Below are positions 57,207-64,000 of a DNA stretch of 64,000 nucleotides, piece after piece. Every line of letters begins with the position of its first letter. The first letter of the stretch is position 1. The translations under genes and the position numbers were made by a program. The DNA is from Dolomedes plantarius (Eukaryota; Arthropoda; Arachnida; Araneae; Dolomedidae), in the NCBI GenBank assembly GCA_907164885.2, contig OU015500.1, positions 48,856,033-48,920,032 on the forward strand, given 5' to 3'. The notes below the pieces were generated by a model. The model had not been told where the DNA came from and did no database searches. It saw only the letters and a program-made list of their open reading frames with translations.

Positions 57207-58230
57207 CCCTCCTAGTTAGGAAGAGATGTTTTTTAACAGACCTCCTTTCTTTTTTGAGGTCAATAACGCAAAATATCGAACAGTACGTGTTTTCATTTAT
57301 TTCCAGATTATTGATTTTTTTCCCTCGGCGGGTGTTATATATATATATATATATATATACACACTCAGACAGAGAGGAAACACAAAACAGATATTGTAGG
57401 TGCAATATGCCCAATATTTCAACAATATTAAAATTAGTAAGTATAATACTTCAAAAGCATTTAAATTATTAACGTTCATAAAACACTGCTCAAACTCTGG
57501 AATCGGGTTGCGATTCTCTTCAACTATTGATAATTTTAATTATGTTTCTTAGCATATTAATAATCATGTTTAAACAACCGAAACGTACGTTATATGCATT
57601 TCACATGTCATTGCCGCCATATGTTGGCTGAAAAAAAATTACTCGATCAAGTTTTTTGCCAACTTTTTTTTCTTATAAATAAACGAAAACATATTATTAA
57701 GAAATTCATAAAACCTTTTTTCAGTACAAGAGAATGCATTAAATTCAATATCATTCAACTAAACACTTTTTATTCTAAATGAAACTTATTGCAATGAAGA
57801 GTTTAGTAAAACAAGATATCTCTCAGTCTAATAAATGCAAAAACAAAAATATTCGGCGACAAGTCACACCCTTAATATAATACTAAAAATACCGAAACTT
57901 AGTCTGTAATTCAGTTCAGAAAAACGGCGAACCAAAAACGCCATTTTTCCAAGAAAACGGTTTTTCAGGAATGAATAGAAGAATAAAACAAGTTTTGTTA
58001 CAATCAGGGATTTTCGAATTGCTTGTTATGAAGTTTAGATGAAAACTTTCATTTCAAATTCCTTTGCTTCAATCTGAAAACTGAAAGAGTGCAAAAGTTT
58101 TCCCTTTTTTTCTACCAAAAGAAAAAAAATTAACTTGGTAATATTGCTTTACTCCAAAGAAAAGGAAGGGAAAATATTCAAGCATTCTGGACGGTAATCC
58201 AATCAAAAATGTAGTCATTAAAAACATTCT
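57207..58230. other. AT-rich non-coding stretch
   Basis: A short (AT)n tract lies at about 57337-57358. No gene or element is recognised elsewhere. Confidence 0.5.
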
Positions 58231-58234
58231 TTAA

Positions 58235-58464
58235 CCCTTTCATGGACAACAAACTTCCCCGTTTGCAGGGGCAGATTTTTTTAACTTAAAAAATATTGGA
58301 AAATTTTCCAATGAAAGGTTGCAAAATGTTTTTACTTCTTTAATCTGATAACAGATGGCAGTACTAACCATTTTTCTGCTCGTTTAACTGGAATACATTG
58401 AATACAAGTGAAAAAGAGACTAGGTTTAAGCTTTTGAAGTGCGCAAACAGCGCTCCCCAAAGGG
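58235..58464. mobile_element. piggyBac-like MITE, small
   Basis: The 230-bp element lies between TTAA at 58231-58234 and 58465-58468. The left end is CCCTTTCATGGACAACAAAC; the right end on the other strand is CCCTTTGGGGAGCGCTGTTT. Both are followed by a GTTTGC motif. It is non-coding, with an interior different from the microsatellite-bearing TTAA family. Confidence 0.65.
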
Positions 58465-58794
58465 TTAAGGAACACTGAGAAGAATTTCATCGCAGTAGTG
58501 AATTTTGCTTAAATTCTTCATACCTATGGATAGTGGGTGACCTAACGCGCTAGGAGTGTTTTAGTTAATAAATAAAAATGCTTCTGATGGAAAAGTAGTT
58601 AAACTCATCCAGAAAACGGTGATATATGCATGAATGTAAAATATCCTAAACCAGGGAAGGCTAACTAAAGGCCCGGGAGGAGTTCCGGCTCACGGCACTA
58701 AAGCAATTGAAAAAGAATATATTGTTATAAATTTTGCAAATATTCCATTTTATTTCGTTAAATTGGCTTCTATGGAAGAGCTCCTATAGCTATG

Positions 58795-59390
58795 TATTTA
58801 ACATAAGAGTCTACGGGAATCTCGCCAAATATGAGTTATCGCTAAATTGACGATGGATTTAGTAACTTATTTAGGTCACCAAATTTGGTGATATTTCGCC
58901 AAACGGTCGCCAACTTGGTGAGTAAAGCTCTCTGGAAGCTTCTAGAAATATCCAGCTGAGACTGACCTATAGGAGGCGCTTTGAAAATCTATAATTATAC
59001 CTGACATTAACATTGGAACTCATTTCAATTTCTTAGTGAGAATTGAATGTGTTAAAACTGCGTTAATTGGCGGGTATTGTAATGAAAATTCTGGTATTCT
59101 GATGTGTTATTTTATTAGAATTTTCTGCTATATAGAAGACAGTTGTTACGTATTTTATGTTTGAATTTGTGTATTCGCTTGAAGAATTTACAGAATAATA
59201 AATTTATTTTGTGTGAACTTTCTGAAGAGATTTTATTCAATCCTAACGAATCCAGGAAAACGGAACAATATTGTTATGCTATTGTTGAAATACTTCACTC
59301 ACTTATTCCATATTCGGCATCACTTGTGTGCGAAAGCACTGAGTACAACGAAGTAGTCTTACAGATTAATATTTATCTCACTTCCTTCGT
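58795..59390 (+). repeat. Degraded LTR related to the solo LTR at 51534
   Basis: This matches the minus strand of 51534-52230 over several blocks: CCAAATATGAG, GGTCACCAAATTTGG, TCGCCAA, and GGAAAACGGAACAATAT. It is diverged with indels and has no clean termini. The 127-codon frame at 59143-59526 runs through it without recognisable domains. Confidence 0.6.
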
Positions 59391-59884
59391 GTTTCGTCAT
59401 CCGAAATCGGCGTTGATTTTACCGCCCTTGTTACATCAGGTGCCCATCCGCAAACATCTCATTAAATTTTTTTCTACCTTTTTGATTATTAAGAAACCCG
59501 ATTTTGTGTTTTGTTTTGTAATATAAGCATATATTTGTGAGTCAAACTTGATTTCATTTTGTAAAGAAAACTGATTTTGCTAAGTTTTCTGTAATAAACG
59601 TTTCATTTTCCAAAAATTCAAATGTAATTTTATTATTTCTACGGAGATTTTAAAAAAAAAAGTGCGTTTCAAAACTGCTCCTTTGAAGTTATTAGTTGCG
59701 AAAATAATTGATTTTATAAAGTTTCGTTTTTAATTTTCGCATTTTTTCAAAGCACATATACATTTTGATATCACCAATATTTATTTTTCACTAAGTAAAC
59801 ATTTTTATCAAGAATGCAATTTTCTGAAAAATAAAGTTTTCGTTTATTTATAATGCGGTATTTTATAAAGACCCTGTGCTTATA

Positions 59885-59887
<3 letters not shown>

Positions 59888-59978
<91 letters not shown>

Positions 59979-59992
59979 GTATATTTATTTAC

Positions 59993-60032
<40 letters not shown>

Positions 60033-60055
60033 TTATGTATATTTATTTACACATA

Positions 60056-60086
<31 letters not shown>

Positions 60087-60087
60087 T
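59888..60087. repeat. (TA)n microsatellite
   Basis: About 85 bp of pure (TA)n is followed by TTTATGTATATTTATTTACA-type variants and more (TA)n. The open frame across it (59876-60193) is an artefact. Confidence 0.95.
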
Positions 60088-60091
60088 GATT

Positions 60092-60540
60092 GTAAGTAAT
60101 TTCAATTTAAATATCGTTGGCCTAATTAACAAACCACGCAACTCCAAAAAAAATATGATTTTGGGATTTTCATGCTATTGCATTGGTTCATGATGGTCCC
60201 CGTACAACTCTGTCAAACCTCATAACTCCAAAAAGTTTAATTCATCCAAAAAAGTGATAAACAATTACTGCGTAACTCCTTAACGCAACTGCTGCTAATC
60301 TCATAACTCCACTTTAATTATAAAAATGTTTAATTACATGACAATGTGGCCTTTATATATCTCGGAACACTTTAACATTTATTTTTAAGAATAAACGATA
60401 ATAATTTATCTTTTCCCTGTCGAATAAAACAATTAAAAGTAATAAAACAATGTAATAGTAGAAGAAAACAATGTAAAAGTAGAAAATGTGAATTACGTTG
60501 TTTGTTAATTGGGACAACGATATTTAAAATTACTTTAAAG
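60092..60540. repeat. Inverted repeat, ~45-bp arms
   Basis: TTTAAATATCGTTGGCCTAA (near 60110) and, on the other strand near 60500-60530, TTTAAATATCGTTGTCCCAA, both continuing into TTAACAAAC(C/A)ACG. The arms enclose about 350 bp in which ATAACTCC-type motifs recur (near 60220, 60270, 60303). It could be a small MITE nested in the hAT unit. Confidence 0.5.
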
Positions 60541-60680
60541 TCAAAATCTGATATTTGATGAAGGCAATTTCGCCCAACATACATCAAAATTCACTCCGAA
60601 ATTACAGCTGACGTGCCACCATTTATATTTTTCTGAAGTGGCCCCCGGATGGTTGTAAGTTCGCCACCCTTGTCCTAAAT

Positions 60681-61539
60681 CCAAAGTAGAAAGGGAAATA
60701 TATTATCCCTTAAGCCTTTTAATAATCCCTCTCCATTACTTGATTCTAACATACATTTGCCTCAGACAAACATCTCACGGGAGGACGAATTTTAAAAGAA
60801 TAAAGTAACTTATGTTATGTCGATGATGAAATTGTATTTCTCTCCTTTCAATACCACATGAAGGTATGCATAACGCACGAAGATTAGGAACAGAATATAG
60901 TTTGAAAGAGAACAGAATATAGTTTGAAAGAGAACTGAAAATTTGTCTATTAAGTTCTAAAAAACGTTCCACGTAAATATATCAACTCATTATATTCGAT
61001 GATTTCCTATTTCACTGCAGCCGTTTATAAGACAGTTAGTCGTGCTTGAACGAAATGTCGGCAAAATTCATCCCTAATTTTAGACAAATGGTCCAATAAT
61101 CCTCTAAAACGTAAATGTTGTTGACAGAGGAACGAGTTTTAAGAAGTTAACTACCAGTAAAATCCTCGTTTTGAAATCACGTGTTTAACCTTCTTTTTAA
61201 AACATTTTTCTTAAAGCAACAAACACGCAAGTTGCCTGAAAGAATTTCCTTTAAATAAACATGACATGCTCATTGCTTGTTACTCATTGCGGAAATAAGA
61301 AATACGCAGAGATAACCCATGCATATCAGAGAGGAAAATAAGAATAACACCCAATAATTAATCTCTATCGTTTTTTTAAAGAAGTTTTGTAGTATTTTAA
61401 TGGCAACATTTTAGTGCTTATTTTAGATAGTAATTTAGATAACAATGCGGTTATTTTAGATAACAGCGAGTTGCCGTGACGAAAAGAATTAGCAAAGAGA
61501 TGAGTATGAGACAAAAATAATGAAAAAAAATGGTGACAT
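60681..61539. other. AT-rich non-coding stretch
   Basis: A short direct repeat, AACAGAATATAGTTTGAAAG, occurs twice 23 bp apart near 60890-60930. Nothing else is recognised. Confidence 0.5.
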
Positions 61540-62280
61540 GCAATGTATGATTAAAAAGATGAGTGTATTTAAGAAAATGGCTCAATTTCGAATTCATTTT
61601 TAGTGTCAATGACATAAGACTTATTGATATGAGTTTAAGAAAAACATGGATGAATGTACGAATTTCTTATTTACATAACAGAAATACAGCTGTTTGGTGC
61701 TAACTACACTATTCCTCACTGACTTAAGAACATTATTTTTTAATTGTTAGTATTAATCATACATAAATTAAATGGTATTCGCCATTCTATGATACCAATC
61801 AAAAAATGCAACTCATTTTAGCAAAGAGCTTTTTGCTTAGGTGAATGAATTATTTAAGCAAATATCAGTTAATATATTATTTGAGCTTCGTTTCGAAATA
61901 AGCATCAGCACTTTCAACAGTACAAATAAACAAAACAGAAGGAAATTCGAATTTTTAATTCAGTTTTTATGAAAAGAATAATTTAATTGATTCCAGAAAG
62001 CGATTTATTAAATTTTAATTGTTGATACGAGACAATAAAAACAACTTTCTCCATGCAATAAAGAAGGATTAAAAGATGAGTTCCTAGAAGCAAATGGCTC
62101 CATCCAGAAAATAATTTTAATTTCAAATTATGAGGGAAATATAATTTATGAAGAGAAAAAAAAGCAATGTGGTTATTTATCATTCACTTAACAGAAAGCC
62201 ATCTTTTGGCGCTAACTTTATTATTTTCTTTTGACTTATGAAAATTATTAATTTTTAATTAATGATATCAAACAAATATA
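61540..62280 (+). repeat. Degenerate tandem duplication, period about 500-520 bp
   Basis: Blocks around 61540-61760 are echoed around 62055-62270: GCAATGTATGATTAAAAAGA vs GCAATAAAGAAGGATTAAAA, TTGGTGCTAACTACACTATT vs TTGGCGCTAACTTTATTATT, and TTTTAATTGTTAGTATTAAT vs TTTTTAATTAATGATATCAA. It is strongly decayed and non-coding. Confidence 0.35.
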
Positions 62281-62676
62281 AATAAAAGAAATGTCATCAA
62301 TCCATTAAAAATGATTAAAATGTTTAGTTGAAAGTTTAGGTTCAATAACAACAGACTTGAAATTAAAGAATGAAAAAAACTATTTTACGAATTTCGCAGT
62401 TCCTGAAAGAAAAATAAATTTTTCGCGTCAATCATATTGAGCTTTTTATTTAATTAAAAAAGTGATATGTAACTTTTAAAAATTGTCTGTATTAAGCAAA
62501 TATAAATAAAGAGCTGCTGTGATATTTAAAACAAAGGAAACTATATAAACGTATAGGTTTCATGATAAGAAGCGTAATTCAACTGGAAAACCCCATTCGC
62601 TAGGATGAAGCAATCTGAACCCTTCTCCCCCCAAAAAAATACACTACATACCTTGACGTATGTGTAATCTTTTGCA
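62281..62676. other. AT-rich non-coding stretch
   Basis: Nothing recognisable is seen. Confidence 0.5.
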
Positions 62677-63017
62677 CTACACGCAATGCTGGAAGTGATT
62701 CCCGCTTTCTGCCAGACACATTTCGACGCGACGCTGTATGCTCCTGAACGTATTGACAAGGATATTGAGGAGGGGGGGCAGCAGAAATATCACGTTGGAC
62801 TTTTCCTTCAAATCTTCCTCAGTGCGAGGCTTGTTCCTATAGACTTTTCCCAAAGGAAGAAGTCTGGTGGTGGTCAGATCCGGTGACCGCGGTGGCCAAA
62901 GCTACATTGAAATTACCCTGTTGCTGATGAAAGACTCAATTTCCACTATGCTCCTTACCGATGGTTGACAAGTTCCTCTATCTTGCAGGAAGTAACCCCC
63001 GTTAATTCTCTATTATC

Positions 63018-63067
63018 CAGGGGCGGCTCCAGTCCAGAGATTTGGAGGGGGGGCAACGTCGGCTCTT

Positions 63068-63165
<98 letters not shown>

Positions 63166-63346
63166 GAAATAAACAACAATTAAATGCAAATTAAATCTTT
63201 CTTGGTAATAGTTTATTCATGTTTTCATTTTGATTTTGACATGTGCTTCCAAAACAAATAGGTAGTGTTTTATTTAACATTGAGTGTGTGTTTTTCTGGG
63301 GGGGGGGGGCAATTGCCTCTACTGCCCATCTTAGGAGCTGCCGTTG
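63018..63346. mobile_element. hAT MITE with internal microsatellite, inserted in a transposase relic
   Basis: The 329-bp element is of the same family as 20741-21027. The left end is CAGGGGCGGCTCCAG and the right end on the other strand is CAACGGCAGCTCC. The flanks are CTATTATC (63010-63017) and CTATCGTC (63347-63354), 6 of 8 matching. It shares CAGTCCAGAGATTTGG and GGCAATTGCCTCTACT with the other copy. A (TA)n array at 63073-63161 replaces the (TG)n(TA)n of that copy. It is non-coding and younger than the mariner relic it splits. Confidence 0.8.
63073..63161. repeat. (TA)n microsatellite
   Basis: A long (TA)n run with a single CA interruption lies inside the hAT MITE. Confidence 0.95.
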
Positions 63347-63570
63347 CTATCGTCCAGTTGATTCACGGACTGTTAAAAAATGTCCAGGAACACATCGGTG
63401 TCGAAGAAAATGGAGCCTTTGATGCTCAACCGACACATAGCGTACCACGCACCAACTTTTTGATCATGGAGCGGTGTTTGGTGATGGCAAAGAGATTTTC
63501 AGCTGCCCATTTAAGGATGTTTTGCGAGTTAACATCGATAAATCGAACCATGTCTCATCCGAGAACCATG

Positions 63571-64000
63571 TGATGTGATGTGGAATGTGTTGAGGGGCAC
63601 ATTGTACGTTGTTACATCAGACTGCTTAGTCCTGGCGAGGGTTATTACAGTTTATTCGGGGCCTCTCCAGAGTGAATCCCCCTAAAATTTACTAACGAAA
63701 AGCTCTTTTTTTACGCTAAACATACCTGATCGCTCTACAAAAAAGGTTCGTAGTATTTTACTAATTGTTTAGATATTGACCAAAATATATTACAATTATA
63801 CACATTTACAATTCATACATAAATCAGAATGTGAGGATATGAGTGCGTCATAGCTATGGTGACTGTTGGTAAAACCAGAGGAAACCCAGCAAGCGGAAAT
63901 CGAACTTATAATTCGATGCCTGAGATCAAAGCTGCTAAATCGAGGAGGTCAGCGTGCAGTGTCATAATTGAACTTATGTGCTGATATTATTCCACTGAAA
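63571..64000. other. Non-coding; possibly decayed 5' part of the mariner relic
   Basis: Minus-strand translation just beyond 63570 gives no clear N-terminal helix-turn-helix. Near 63895-63930 the minus strand has a weak B-box-like TTCGATTTCCG. No gene is accepted. Confidence 0.4.

Larger units (their letters stand above)
58652..60672. mobile_element. hAT-type unit containing nested repeats (2.0 kb)
   Basis: The left end is CAGGGAAGGCTAACTAAAGG; the right end on the other strand is CAAGGGTGGCGAACTTACAA, further in CCGGGGGCCAC. The flanks are TCCTAAAC (58644-58651) and TCCTAAAT (60673-60680), an 8-bp duplication with one mismatch. Inside are an old LTR fragment, a long (TA)n block and a separate 45-bp inverted repeat. 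No hAT transposase is recognised. The alternative is two unrelated hAT ends, but the matching duplication argues for one unit. Confidence 0.55.
62677..63570 (-). pseudogene. Mariner/Tc1-type DDE transposase, broken and interrupted
   Basis: Read on the minus strand from 63570: ITWFSDETWFDL (first catalytic Asp in SDE), a WAAEN-like block, then an hAT MITE insertion (63018-63346). The frame resumes with LQDRGTC (second Asp), LWPPRSPDL (third catalytic Asp region, the conserved PPYSPDL-type motif), a KVYRNKP..TEEDLKE helix, and IQRRVEMCLAESGNHFQHC near the stop at 62677. About 33 residues separate the second and third Asp, close to the D34D spacing of mariner-type enzymes. Stops and frameshifts occur in each part. 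The N-terminal DNA-binding domain is not recognised. Terminal inverted repeats were not found. Confidence 0.75.

Noticed and set aside
59143..59526. 127-codon frame on the plus strand
   Set aside because: It runs through a degraded LTR and adjoining sequence and shows no transposase or other domain.

Overview
This window is eukaryotic. It is strongly AT-rich, full of microsatellites and dense in transposable elements. It has no operon-like gene packing, rRNA, CRISPR or phage features. The mix of parts fits an arthropod genome, most likely a spider: four pogo/Tigger-type MITE families with TA target duplications, hAT and piggyBac MITEs, mariner-type remnants, a Helitron scrap, and a Gag whose N-terminus looks like the Gags common in spider Ty3/gypsy elements. 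The species is inference. I found no convincing complete host gene, so the window reads as intergenic or intronic DNA.

Layout. 1-3.7 kb: three copies of a 316-334 bp MITE with termini CAGTCGAACCCC and TA duplications; further copies lie at 10.3, 13.4, 20.0 and 24.8 kb. 5.3-5.7 kb: a foldback repeat of an unnamed family, with relatives at 36.7 and 39.0 kb. 8.7-9.4 kb: an hAT element with an 8-bp duplication. 16.1-17.8 kb: a mariner-like foldback element, then a separate pogo-like element that keeps the C-terminus of its transposase, including a PCNA-binding-type motif. 20.7-22.9 kb: two hAT elements, the second carrying a frameshifted transposase tail. 24.3-24.8 kb: a GC-richer island with a strong splice donor. 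27.7-31.2 kb: an hAT-like element and two minisatellites.

31.6-35.4 kb holds the most notable object: a young LTR retrotransposon (5-bp duplication AAACA; the shared 265 bp of its LTRs identical) that encodes only one intact Gag-like ORF. The ORF has a zinc knuckle and a 20-residue acidic repeat but no recognisable capsid. No pol is present, and the 3' LTR lacks its U3.

36-48.5 kb: two inverted copies of a TTAA-flanked MITE built around long microsatellites, other pogo-like and hAT MITEs, and a Helitron helicase tail that overlaps a CTCF-like motif. 48.7-49.0 kb: the only small ORF that might be host coding (signal peptide plus cysteines). 50.5-52.4 kb: a head-to-tail duplication whose second copy is split by a solo LTR, so the first copy serves as the empty site. 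52.7-56.0 kb: two ~690 bp repeats in inverted orientation. 58.2-60.7 kb: a third TTAA MITE, then a 2-kb hAT-type unit containing an LTR scrap and a (TA)n block. 62.7-63.6 kb: a broken mariner-type transposase split by an hAT MITE.

The coding remnants are all transposon-derived and mostly dead. The Gag ORF is the exception and looks intact and recently mobilised, presumably with proteins supplied in trans.
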